Notes under the pieces: generated by a model
Database searches by the model: none
Told to the model about the DNA's origin: nothing
What the model saw: the letters and a program-made list of their open reading frames with translations, nothing else
Part shown: positions 39,101-49,000 of the stretch, piece after piece
How positions within the stretch are numbered: the stretch's first letter is position 1
Layout of the letters: every line of letters starts with the position of its first letter
Origin: an uncultured Treponema sp.
Lineage (GTDB): Bacteria > Spirochaetota > Spirochaetia > Treponematales > Treponemataceae
Assembly (NCBI GenBank): GCA_937894335.1
Contig: CALCRU010000060.1
Span: 1-64,000, forward strand
Direction of reading: 5' to 3'
DNA length: 64,000 nucleotides
Made by a program: the position numbers and the translations under genes

Positions 39101-40064
39101 TTATGATCTTCTTTCCAAGGAGCTTAGATTCCAAGGTGGTGGAACCATACCAAACAATAAGGGAGCAATAGGAACTTTGATAGATTCTTATACAAATGCG
39201 CGAGGTACTGGTACTACTTCCATTAGAACATTGGATGCTGAACATGGACTGGTTCAAGTTCTTGCAGATAGGTATGGTAATGGTCTTGGCTACATAAATT
39301 ATACTGGTGCCGACACGGAATTTATCAGCATAGGAATTGCGAACAGTCATGTTGTTCTGATATGGTATGACTCAAAGAATACCCTGCAATATACCTATGC
39401 AACTTCTACAAACTGGACTCCCGGCACAGGAGTAAACAGCACTGGTTGGGCAACTCCCATACCTCTTTTAACGGGAAACATAAAGAACTGTAAACTGGTT
39501 GTGGATAGTGATAATCAAATCCATATTGCCGCATATGATGCAAGCAGGGGAGACCTTAAGTATATTTATCTTCCGAAGTATAATATAACTTCTGCTGCAG
39601 ATGCAAAGGTTTGTACTGTAGATTCTTATTCCAGTGTTGGAAGTGAAATTACAATAGATGTTGCAAAATCTACAAGTGGCTATCAGATTCCTTATATAGG
39701 ATATTATGGCACTACACCAAAGAAAGCTCGGTTTGCATATCTTGCAGATCCTAAAGAATTCTATACTGGAACTACTCAGAATGGTGCAGTAAGCGACCTC
39801 TATACTGGAGTTTGGGAATGCACGATCGTTCCAATGATAAGTACAATGAATCCTTCCGATACCAGACATAGAATAAATGTTGGTGTATGGAAAAACTGGT
39901 CTACAGGTGTAATTAGTAATTCTAGTGAAGGAACTTCAACCGCTAATAATGCAAACGGCATATGCTACGGTAATGGAACGCAGAATGCTGTACTTGCATA
40001 TAGCATAAGACTCAAAGTTGAAAACAAGTATGTCGGTTATGTCGAAACCGCACAGAAGAGATAA
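30117..40064 (+). CDS. Giant Ig-like repeat lipoprotein, copy 1
   Basis: A 3315-residue lipoprotein. The start is the ATG at 30117, with GGAGG just upstream; an earlier TTG in frame (30069) lacks a site. The signal peptide ends in the lipobox LANC, then EIGLGPQVDTDTP. Most of the protein (about 20-2800) is a run of Ig-like units with IDNTPP or VDTTAP junctions, broken by acidic loops near 1791 (LDVNGDDTFSKLDYD) and 2279 (ELNGNGVYDFS). From about 2823 the sequence becomes propeller-like, with repeated (Y/W)-D-x4-L-x-(F/Y) strands near 2992, 3080 and 3136. It ends in YVETAQKR. It is a full-length paralogue of the next gene and probably sits in the same operon, 56 bases after the barrel gene. 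Confidence 0.82.
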   Translation: MKRNLKLFGGSLFFLCSLFGLANCEIGLGPQVDTDTPVISITSPDIGTSQKQTFIVEGTCGDDNGVKTIKVTLRDSNGKSHDVGTLNSSDLTAEGRAWSIEVDTSNYGDATYEIVAEAFDASKRHSTATRSINIDNTPPVVLMSKPNSLLTTNVDTGVFGQTVTLAGEILDDHEITALYIRAFDENGTELTLSGEKVKINPDDENEEAKWQKWTDFDVQGGVSLTIAQYLPESEIATATEKEKLLAENYKAFFTGSTSGTIDPTSAAFMQTKVCQLVVVATDESGNQSKCSYIKSDLNKVVSEKTGIPVTALRSTKYKTIANGTCPVDDVFTTARQATIRNILENIGDYDISYASSEEGNKLTFSICPENSPTYDISGFTLENGAFTPVGSAGTLPLIVTYGLDKFNIEPDSLDVTLWKCDDSGNYNASDSSNILFTTKGATMPTEDSTELEELQWKSIYWSDNDEDHYTKESSATTDGKTYTIQLPVLKSSQKVRVIVEGQDEAGNKLIPLNGAIYAFKVSSSETAPRISASDQEYYSKTQFTNGVDFVIDISDNSGDFDEHGKVSITPTVYEGHLLKTNYESSTGNKTTYSKTTYNMSSGKIEKLSDTSYRATIPLTPTLGNEDNYTVVYEVTVTNSETDNPTRQVTNFYVFWADCKGPEIELSNPWTEDNGSTVTTNEIDETSAYWNVMTYAQAKEQDGVTDIISLNSLDEYITDETLVNVYSIRGYWSDVSGAGTKALYFQIADDASSLNTDTSLNSEYMPTNTKWMQIDTMNTTAGATSRFAITNAQIVREGTGTAIAFFAVDNVGNVSKVYKYSKLVFDFGAPKLTIPSPEHYYNASSAEDIVFTLSAEDSNALAASNAITVTAKKNGSTVSSGSDGYTFALGSQKKRTGESSGIELAAKLFDASLSASQDATVTLKRNTNATDGKWTFTVTAKDINERTCAEQTFSTIVDTTAPLANGKINIGEEEHDNDASWYKNGTLRVEGKYTEETSGLQAVYYVVKSSEATSALITQIDSAVSNGDIRGLSTVGKVLLNTEGSASAAAYTITPTGFKAGENTLYIQAIDNAGNISGVSSYTIRLDETSPNLSAAYYTFDGIRYEDATGTVYANKKNSLVIYGSVSDANSGVAEFENVIIGGLTANADFTYSTEELPADPASVASVTFEAYDVANAKDIKSFRAEISKEQLIKGAVKLTANDVAANTLPQTFFTLSIDEVAPNAVLSSPASGSALNGTVDFTGTSSDGTAVRSVKLYYSYSSSAEEILDQDTLVGELTDSNSYNWEFNSQKMTYYDGETIKLYGNTSYECSPKDIWFKLLVEDVARNTTIKVWPFTIDPETDRPSISLSNLASDGTSLLKEPCEVYGSISDDDGIKALWIIESETAPSSYPTIVNGEPTSDNDWTRITVSNGGFTQKASDEDGRKFWWFYCLDSAGGTFTTAFNSGSYAQLRRPLISFTDEANKDVTSAIKFAVDKKAPEIKKFKISQALTGTTKTAEEYAEDSEVDWKESNGIVFGGNKNVLYLQIDVFEETGMSDTPFEMTVSKVAQNLTGKLYSSYNSATHIYTYTVGPFTLDTASYGADGTKSIAVTVRDKAGTSAQQSKNVVLDTKAPTVKFEYPLPDDRISTTIDVMGSVDDGADGIGVESIKWIIPTKTEAEGITADSTGWNNLESSSTINISFDSLEKTSTRCILYYANETYANEQASDDPEVHTGLWDIPIYFLVTDKLGNSTIDDTNKIIGDTLSGLPTADIIYPTNGNVIDGVDTPVGGTLTIYGSATDDIEVTLVQVQLDVNGDDTFSKLDYDVLYSWRDDNGLVNGFELVAPTSEAANDWYLKPNGLSSWNITVETKKVSYAGHTGLDGEPNPKMGIRTRAFDAQDNTRGWTTTQNLVYVTIDKKVPVIGTLYVNGYKDGVLTINREYKDGMYISGFGGSVEWYLEGNLTDDVGVENVEFAEIGNYIRVDNTAVQLSYADPYADPIDKTQATLKAKLNTSADGQIYTNLIVYDNDKNTSQNIRINIDSTAPSLYRTNGNETSGTGVTDLRLVHSAQNISESNFMQNSSGIYSFGDDVLETGSGLEYIAFYFMRKAQDGSSWRTYNPLEETGNVGNRTDTATDYVLNDDGLAVKKVSGSRPDTGSFTSSTAVDSTNVHKGTLIKIGGTYCKVTNVSGNIVTFTPNVDTSFTTAEFVYAQVVDHLATEGPTNGDYKVIKNDDYDGLVETLKNDSGKYTWTASIDSLNIPDGPIEIHVVAIDNAGNISSGICSSNVYNNPPRLAKILLGTELNGNGVYDFSASEEITNDTKAGRRFGEFVYYSALNDEKKTQEKASISVEEKDWFTVKDGLLLVPEFVGGNTSIIATYKVSDTEITLGDPYKTDASGITSYGSLYSKADTLTLAPDAEDYISDFGSFYMTNSGLTSYESKKTTNGTTTTKAKYFGITFWDETEEKTQGKDSQYTMLSFPVVIDQIDDIKPLAEIEPFYWNDYSDNSVYKDGDANLKGHIELEGDLPETFTSTSGAKDKDPKVSGIIRLTGTASDETMLKELKFSFDGIQINNQTAGSGTTLATFVNGEWTFANKTTCALEYTDTDGEGNEVVKYKTKLSGDSDYEELDASPLSSVETVGWSLVIRDEKGVTQDGHSITWELNIDTQKLSGYAGLDKSFKVYASDTSSSGNEINEAYQMDVVPYVTKVITALSSVNASKPSVFNRTALGHYPVYITYAGDLENNYNSATYETIALEGYNLTGASVTAEKVTQTWANNVSNNVDLDGNLKFVLPKGAKSGYLTITVSDVEAANNINNNDAHGSYDYTVQGYTQDDIGVTGNKDIYDNYYNRHPNGVNNNNLTDDIYIDVWQFNTKAAVPYNNSALDVMMKVNPSSGMIDFAFCGGDRTFAMAQGTTNSYIQWATSADFVQCTGFAVDKNGVAYATALGGESGDTYGDCYNFYVSKWGTSDDTGGGKNALRIGSIAQGASTADFVNLAKNRYVSPSVATDGTYAYLAYYDLLSKELRFQGGGTIPNNKGAIGTLIDSYTNARGTGTTSIRTLDAEHGLVQVLADRYGNGLGYINYTGADTEFISIGIANSHVVLIWYDSKNTLQYTYATSTNWTPGTGVNSTGWATPIPLLTGNIKNCKLVVDSDNQIHIAAYDASRGDLKYIYLPKYNITSAADAKVCTVDSYSSVGSEITIDVAKSTSGYQIPYIGYYGTTPKKARFAYLADPKEFYTGTTQNGAVSDLYTGVWECTIVPMISTMNPSDTRHRINVGVWKNWSTGVISNSSEGTSTANNANGICYGNGTQNAVLAYSIRLKVENKYVGYVETAQKR

Positions 40065-40075
40065 GGAGGGCGAAT

Positions 40076-43000
40076 ATGAAAAAGACATATAAATATGCAT
40101 TACCATTTGCAATAGTTTGTTCAGCGCTTCTTTTTGCTTCCTGTGAATTCGGTTTGGGTGCACAGGTAGATACGGACACGCCTACTGTTTCAATTATTAA
40201 TCCTACCATTTCTTCTGTTAAGGGTGGTTCCATTACGATTGTTGGAGCCTGTAACGATGATGCTGGCGTTTCAAAGGTAGAACTTTCCTTACGGGACAAA
40301 AAAGGCAATACAACTTCTTTAGGTTATGCTTCCCTTAATCAGGACAAGACTGACTGGAGCATGCAGACAAGCCTGTCTGGTTTTTCTGATGGTGAGTATT
40401 CAATAGTTGCAACTGCCATAGACGGTGCGGAGCGGCACGCAACTGCCACTCGTGAATTTAACATAGACAATACTCCTCCTGTAGTGCTGCTTTCAAAACC
40501 AAACTCCTTTAACGCAGGAGACATTGGGTCCGGCGGTTACGGAAAGACAGTAACTGTTGCAGGAGAAATTCTTGACGACAACGATGTGGTTTCTTTACGG
40601 GTAAGGGTTTTCAAGTACGACATGCAGACTCAGTCAGAAGGTGCAGAAGTAAAACTTCCCTATCCCGAATTTACAGGCTTCGATGTTCAGGGCGGACTTA
40701 ATGTTGTAATTGCTCAGGAAGGTGCACAGGACGAAGACGATCCCGAAAGCGCCCGCAGACTTCGCGAAAACTATGCAGCCCTTTATGATGCTTCTGGCGA
40801 CAAGACCCAGTACTTTACCATGGTTGTAAGCGCAACAGACGCTGCTGGAAACACAAACACAAAGTCTTACATAAAATCTGCTTTAAACAAGGTTGTTTCA
40901 AATGCAACTGGTGTGGCGGTAAAGAATTTAAAATCTGCCGACTACAAGCAAATTTTAGGCGGAAAATATACAGGCGATGCATTAGACACTTCAATTGTAA
41001 AAAGTATTTTGGATGGAACATACCCTTCTGCAGAACAGCAGTACATAACCAGTGCAAACGGAGCACATGTAATTTTTTCTGCCTGCCCCGATTCTTCTCC
41101 AAAGTACGAGCTTACAGGTTACGCCCTTACTTCTGTAAAGGAAGCGGAAAGGGGAGCAACCCTTGGTCTAGCATTTGAAAAAGGTCTTGACGCAAAACTT
41201 ATAGACCCCTCAAGCATAAAGGTTTACATCTATTCAAGCGATGACGAGGGAAACATAACTAGCACAACGCCAGTCTTTATCGTAGACAAAACAAACAACA
41301 CTCACTCTATATTTAGAAATTCTGGCGGAACTGTTTATCTTACTGAACTTACAGATCCAATAGACAACTCTACATTCAACTTCCAGTTGCCTTCCGAAAC
41401 GGCGACACTGGGCGGCGGTTTGCATTACAAAGTTGTTGTAGAAGGAACGGACACTGACGGAAACAACCTTGAGCCAAAAGTTTCTTCTGGTTACGGATTT
41501 ACTGTGTCCATTCACGGTGGAGCGCCTCTTGTTTCATGTAACGATGCTGAGTATGGCGACGGAAAGTACTACAAGACAGCCGCATTTAGCGAAGAAGCAA
41601 CTGTAAAGTTAAAGCTTAACATAACAGACAACTCTGACGATCAGGCCTTTGGAAAACTTAGCAATGCGCTAGAAGTAACGCCTATCCTGTATACGGGAAA
41701 TCATCTTTCATATGATGTTGCCGAAGCAATGGTTGCCTCTGGTAAGGCGACAAGAAAAATTCTTGACCCACAAAAGTATGAGGGGCCGGGAGATGCAACC
41801 AGTACCGCCTACATCACGAGAGATTCCTACTCAGAAAGCGGTTCAAGCAAGAGTGCAAAGTATACGGCAACCCTTCCTGTAAGCGGCATAAACTTTGCCC
41901 AGTATTTGGGAGCTGCAGATAATTATACTCTGGTGCTTAAAGTGACGGCAAACAACGGAACTCCAGACACAACATACTGGTGCCTTTATGCAGACGGAAA
42001 GGCTCCTGTAATAACTGTTTCTAATCCATGGAAGCCAGACAGTGGAACTAGCGTAAATGAAAACCTTATTACCGAAGCAGATTCTTACTGGCAGCAGAAG
42101 AATGCTACTGTAAATGCCGAAACAGTTCTTGCAAACTGGTACACCCTTAGGGGATTCTGGAGCGACGAGGAAGGTTCGGGAACAAAGGATTTGTATTTTA
42201 GAACTGTTCCCAGTAGCGAAGTTCTTGTTAACGATGACATTTTAAATGACGAAAACAAGTGGACAAAGGTAGACCCAGATGACGCTCCCCCTGACGCCAC
42301 AAGCAAAATAGGAATAAACAACTCTACCGTAGTGCGTGAAGGCGAAGGCTGGAAAATTGCAATTTATGCAACGGACAATGTGGGCAACAAGAGCACGCTC
42401 ATAACATACAGCAACATTACATTTGACTTTGGCATTCCTCAGATAACGATTCCTTCTGTTGAACAGTACTATGCTAAGTCTGATTCTCCTGTGGAGTTTG
42501 TAATAACTGCATTCGACACCAACGAAATGAAGGATGTAAAGGTTACTGCAACATTAGATGGCAAAACTGTAACTTCTGGTTCCAACGGATACACCGTAAT
42601 TTACAGTGATGTAGTGCCTCGTTCCAACGATATAGATGCCACACAGAAGTCCTCCAAAACTGCAACCATAAAAATCGTAAGGGATGGAAGTAAAACCTGC
42701 GATGGTACATGGAACTTTACGGTTGAAGCTACAGACATAATTGGACGAAAGGCTGAGGTAAAAACATTCTCTACCATAGTTGACTCAACACTTCCTCAAA
42801 ATGTGGCAAACACCCTTAAGGTTGACTCAAAAACAAATTCAGCGTCAACATGGTTTAGCAAGAATACGCTTACACTGGAAACTTCCTTTAAAGAAAAAAC
42901 TTCTGGTCTTGATGCGGTCTTCTTCCTTGTAAAGCCTAACGAAGATGTAGATGCAGGTATTGCGGACATTACAGGTCTTGCCGGTGTTAGTCAGATTGCA

Positions 43001-46000
43001 GAAAGCGGAGCAACTGGAGACAAACTGGGTATTTCTGTAACTCCCTCTACATTTAAAGGCGGAAAAAATGCCGTATACATTCAGACAAAAGACAAGGCTG
43101 GTAATCTTTCTGAAGTTCTTGCATTCAATGTAAATGTAGATACCGAAGTTTCTGCAATTAGTTCCGAATGGTACACATACGATGATATTTCTCTGGTTTC
43201 TGCAAAGAGTCAGGTTCTTTCAAATACACAAAAGCCAATAACGGTTTACGGTCTTGTAACCGACACCGAAAGTGGCATACAGGACATTGCATCTTCATTT
43301 GCTATAGACGGTGTTGCCTTAAAGAATGTAACTGTCACTTACAGCACTGCTAATTTGACCGAAGATTCTACGGAAGAGGATTTTAAAAATGCTAAATCAA
43401 CATATGTGGCATATTCTTCCATTGCAGATAAGGCGACAATAAAGTCATGGAAGGCTGTTATTCCTGCTGCTCAGATAAAACAGGGCTCGGTAAAAGTTAA
43501 TGTTACGGACAACGCAGGCAACAGTACTACCCAGCAAGTGTTTGTATTTAACATTGACACACAGGCTCCAGAAGTAAAACTTAATTCTCCAGAAGACAAG
43601 AGTTCACTTAACGGAAGCGTTTCGTTTACAGGAACTGCAAAAGACACTTCTTTGGATTTTGTTGAACTTTTGTACTCCTACTCAAAGACTGGCACTTATA
43701 CTTCTTTGGGACGCAAGGACGACTCCGAGGCTTACAACTGGATGTTTGAAAATGTTGTAATTTCTTACACGGAAGATGGCGTAACAAAACTTTTGGGCGG
43801 TACAACCTATACTGCAAGCAAGCCCCTTTACATTAAAGTGCTTGCTCAGGATACGGCAGGAAATCAGACTTCATCAGTATTTGAATACACTGCCGACCCA
43901 GACACGGACAGACCTGTAGTTACTCTTTCAAACATAACTGGCGACGGAAGCACTCTTCTTAAGAGCAATACAATTTACGGTTCAGTCTACGATGATGACG
44001 GAACCATAGAAAACATCTGGTACATAGAGGCCACCTCTTACGAAGAAGCAAACAAGCCTTCTGAATCAGACGACAATGGTTGGACAAAAGTAACGACTAC
44101 AAACGGAAACTTTAACATAGAAGACAACGAAGACGATGGTAACCGCCTTTGGTACTTCTACATTATAGACAAGGTTGGAACTGCTTTTGAAACAAAACAG
44201 AGCGATAAGCTTCTTCGCCCCTACATAAAGTTTGTAGACGGAACTGCAAAAGTTGACAACACAAGTGGCGTTGCATTTAGCATAGACAGGGAAGCCCCCG
44301 AAATTCTGGACTTTATGTATTCTCGTGCGCCTTCTGCAACAACAACCAAGGCTTCATCCTATAGTCCAAGCGCAGACGGAGATGACAAGTGGACTGATGA
44401 AGACAAATTTGCCTTTGGCGGAACTTCAAGCAAAATGTATGTTAAGGTTGTGGTAAAGGAAAAGACTGGAATGAAGGAATTTGCAACAGATTCTTCTCCA
44501 ATAGCACTTACCCTTGACTCTAAGACCATTACACTTACCTCTACGGGAACAAATGCAAATGTGGTGGAAACAAAAGATGGCGAAAACTACACTTACATAA
44601 TTGGTCCTATCGATGTAGGTTCAAGTTCTGGCTTTGACAGTGCGTTAAAGACTTTGGAAGTTACAGTAACCGACAGGGCAGGAACTGAAGTTTCAAAGGC
44701 AAACAATGTCGTTATAGATAACACGGCTCCTTCTGTAAAAATTACTTCTCCTCTGGAAAGCGCACTTGCCATAAACAATGTTACCATGCGAGGTTCCATA
44801 ACGGACAACAGTAGCGGTAGTGGCGTTGCTTCGGTTAAGTACTACATTCCTACAAAGACAGAAGCAGAGAACATAAGCGAAACTTCTGTAGAATGGATAG
44901 ATACGCAGACAACTTCTTCTTTGGTAATAGAATTTAACGATTCAGGAACTCCAGGAAGCAAGCAGAACATAATGACTTACGCAAATGACACTTATGCCGA
45001 AAAAATGGCTATAGAAGGTCAGTACAAGGTTCCTGTTTACTTCCTTGTAAAGGACTTACTGGGTAACACAGAAATTATAAAGGACAAGTTTATATGTGCA
45101 GATACAGAAGCTGGTAAGCCTGTTGCAACAATAATTTCTCCCGAACAAAGAACTCCTCTGCTTACGGTGGGTGCTTCATTTACAGTCCGAGGAACAGCCT
45201 ACGATGATCAGGGTGTAGAGTCTGTGCGGCTTCAGCTTGATGTAACTGGTGACGGAAATTACACCGAAGCCGACTACAATGTTCTTAATACCACTGACTG
45301 GCTTGAAAAGAACGGATGGACTCCAGACACAGATTTGGTTGCATCAACATCTGATACGGCAAATGACTGGTACATTAAGACTGAGGGAACAAACAGTTGG
45401 AAGGCAACTATAAAAGTTCCCGACTCTTATGTAAAAGTGGATGACAGTTTTGTTGCTAAAGAAATGGGCATAAGGGCCTGCGCCTACGACTCTGTTCCCC
45501 AAAGCCGCGGATGGCTTTCTAGTGTAACAATAAAAGTAGATAAGAATACTCCTACTGTTGAAGAAGTAAAGCTTGTACGAAAAGACAATTCCGGTAATGT
45601 TGTGGAAGAAAGGGATATTACTGGACGCTCCAGCGGAATTTACATAAGCGGTAAAGATGTAAGCACTTCATGGACTCTGGATGTTACCGTAGCCGACAAT
45701 GATGCGGTAAAGCAGATTTCTGTAAAGAATAATCCTCCTGATGGAATTACAAGTAACATTGCTGTACAGGAACTGAATTTGGAAGGTCTGAACGACAAGA
45801 CTTACAATTTTGCCCTACCGCTAACAACAAGTGCCGACGGTACAATGTACTTTAAGATTTCAGTCTATGACGAAAACACTTCTACCGAAGAAGAGTACAG
45901 CATTTCTGTAGACAATACTGCTCCCCAGATGTACACTACCGGATCGGATCTAACGGACAGTCCTTCTAATATGCTTAAGGTTCAGGATGTTTCTAACGAA

Positions 46001-49000
46001 AGCGCAAAGAAGACCCTGAATAGTACCGACATTTCCATTCAGAACAACAACGGACGCTTTACTTTTGGCGACACTGTAGAAGAAGACGGAAGCGGTTTGG
46101 CATATCTTGCATTCTACTTCAAGCGAGTTTCTGACGACAACGGTAACCGCGTATACAACCCCATGTTTGAAGTTGGAACTACAAATGCAAATCGCACAAA
46201 TCTGTCTGCTGCTAACATGAGCGTAAATGATGACGGTCTTGTAGTTCTTTCTCTTACTGGAACTCGTTCATCCGAGTCTTCATTTACAAGCGCCTCTTTA
46301 AAGAATAATAAGAACATCCGCAAGGGAGGACTTGTAAAACTGGGTGGAGTATACCGCCTTATTACTGATGCTTCGGACCGTGACACTACGGGAACCATAG
46401 AATTTACTCCTTCAATAAACAAAACATATACCGCTGCCGAATTTGTGTACGCTCAGGTTGTAGACAGTTCAAACGATGAAACAATCAATAACGAAGACGG
46501 TGACGGTGATGAAATGATTGAATTTGTAAACAATGCGGGAAGTGCCTATACATGGACTGCAAAGGTAGATTCATCCAACATACCCGATGGACCTATTGAA
46601 CTTCATGTCGTAAGCATTGACGAAGCTGGTAATGTTTCTCACGGTTGGTGCGAGACAAACATACAGAACAACAGGCCGCGCATTGCAAAACTTCTTGTGG
46701 GTACAGATCTGAACGGTAACGGAAAAATGGATCTTTCTGCAGACGCCCAGATTGTAAACACAATAGACGAAGACAAGACTGCAAACGGTACAGACTTTGG
46801 AGAATTCCGCTATTACTCTACACTTGATTCCAACGGAAATTCACAGTACGACATAGCTATTACCACAGACAGCGTGGAAGATACATTTACCGTAAAGGAC
46901 AATCTTCTTATTCTTCCCGAATTTACAGGCGGAAACACTGCCGGTGGAGCGCTTGTTGCGTGGTACAAGTTCAATGAAACAAGTCAGATTGGACTTGGTT
47001 CGGGAACAAAACTTCCCCTAAAAACTGAAGCAGAAGCAAAGGCTCTTGTAAACGATGACGCTACGACTTATGTTTCAAGTTACGGTGCCCTGTATCTTGA
47101 AAATTCAACTCTGCAAGATTACGAGTCAAGGACAAACTTATCTTCTGTAACAAAGATAAACTTTGCCGTAACATTCTGGGATACAACTGAAGAAACCACA
47201 CAGGGCGTAAACAGCCAGTGGGCTCACTTAACCCTTCCCCTTGTAATTGATGTAAAGGACGATGAAGTTCCTGTTCCAGAAATTACGCCTTTCTACTGGA
47301 AGTCTGCAAAGCTTAGCGGTGCAAATGTGGCATACAATGTTCTTGAAGACACAAGCAACAGCGTCTACAAGGATACAAAGGGTAATTCCCTTGGCCACAT
47401 AGAACTTGAGGACGACTGGGCAAAGTCTGACTCTTATTCATCTACCGCTACCAGTGGCTGGCAGGATGGAGACGCAAAAGTGTCGGGCATTATCCGCATT
47501 CAGGGTAGGGCTTATGACGCAAAACGCCTTGGAAACATTAGGGTAAAGATTGGTAACGGTGCAACAGGCATAAGTCTTAACGGAGGTAATGTAAATACAG
47601 AAACCCTTCTTGCAACTTATGCTCCCGATAACGCCAGTGCTGTAAATAACTGGACTCTTTCTAAGGCTGCTGCAACAGTTGAAGATGATGGCTGGCAGTT
47701 TGCAATACAGAAGGACCAGAATATTCAGTCAGGACACACAGTCTGGTGGGAACTTGACATAGACACAAGCAAGGTAAAGAACACAAGTAATATTCTGTAT
47801 GCGGCTCTGGATCAGCTTGTTACTGTTACCGCATATGACGCTTCTGATAAAACGGCAAGTGCCACTTATCAGGTAGACATTGTGCCTTATGTAACTGGTG
47901 TAGCTACTTCTATGGACGACTATTCAGAAAATAACACCTCCGTATATTCCCGCACGGCATTGTGTCACTACCCCGTTTACACAACCCGTGCAACAGGAAG
48001 CGGTGAAGTTACCTACGACAGCGTAACCGTTACAGGCTACAACCTTACTGGAGCAAGCGCAACCGTAGGCGGAGTTGCAATGGATAAAGACGGACTTAAA
48101 TTTACCGTCACCGCCGCAAGCAAGTCAGGAAATCTGGAACTTACTGTTAACGATGTTCCCTCTTTGAATAATAAGAACTGGAACGACTCCCACGGCAGCT
48201 TCACCTATGCAAAGAAAATAGGTCCGCAAGGAGACGCCACAGCCTATGCCAACTACTACAACCGACAGCCCAACGGAGAAAATAACAACATCCTTACTGA
48301 TGACATTGTTCTTGACATTTGGGACTTCAACAGCAAGGCTGCTATGGGATACAGAGATGTTGATGCCGTTGCAAATGTTGTAATGAAAATTAACCCCTCG
48401 AATGGGCTTATAGGTTTTGCCTTCTCAAACGGTGCGTCAGAATTTAGCATGCCTAATAAAACAAATTCCTACGAACGGTGGAGCAAGAGTTATGACTATA
48501 TGGGTTATACGGCAATGACAGCTGATGCTTATGGTTATAGCTACACTGTTGCAGTCGGTGGTGATATATCTGCTAGTGGTGCCCGCGATAAATTCTCTTT
48601 AATGACAAACAGGTGGGGAGTAGTTGGTCATTCACAGGGGTCTAACGGAGGTACTACCAACCACATACGACTTGACACCATAGGTCAGGGTGGGGCTGTT
48701 GATAAAGCCCGTTTCCAGGGATCTAGCATGACAACATATGCATATACTCAAGAGGAAGAAAACTACACAAACCTTTACCTTGCCTACTATGACCTTCTTA
48801 ATGAAGAAATTCGCTTTAAGGTAGGTACTTTCGATTATAATAATGATTTAACAGGAACTTTTAGTGAATTAGGCGGTGATCGGGATACAGACTACAATAC
48901 AACAAGTGGCGCATGTCAGATTGTTGCAGCTTCTAACAACACGACAGACACTCTTGGTGCCGCTACAGAGTATCTTAGCATTGCTGCAACTCCTGACGGT

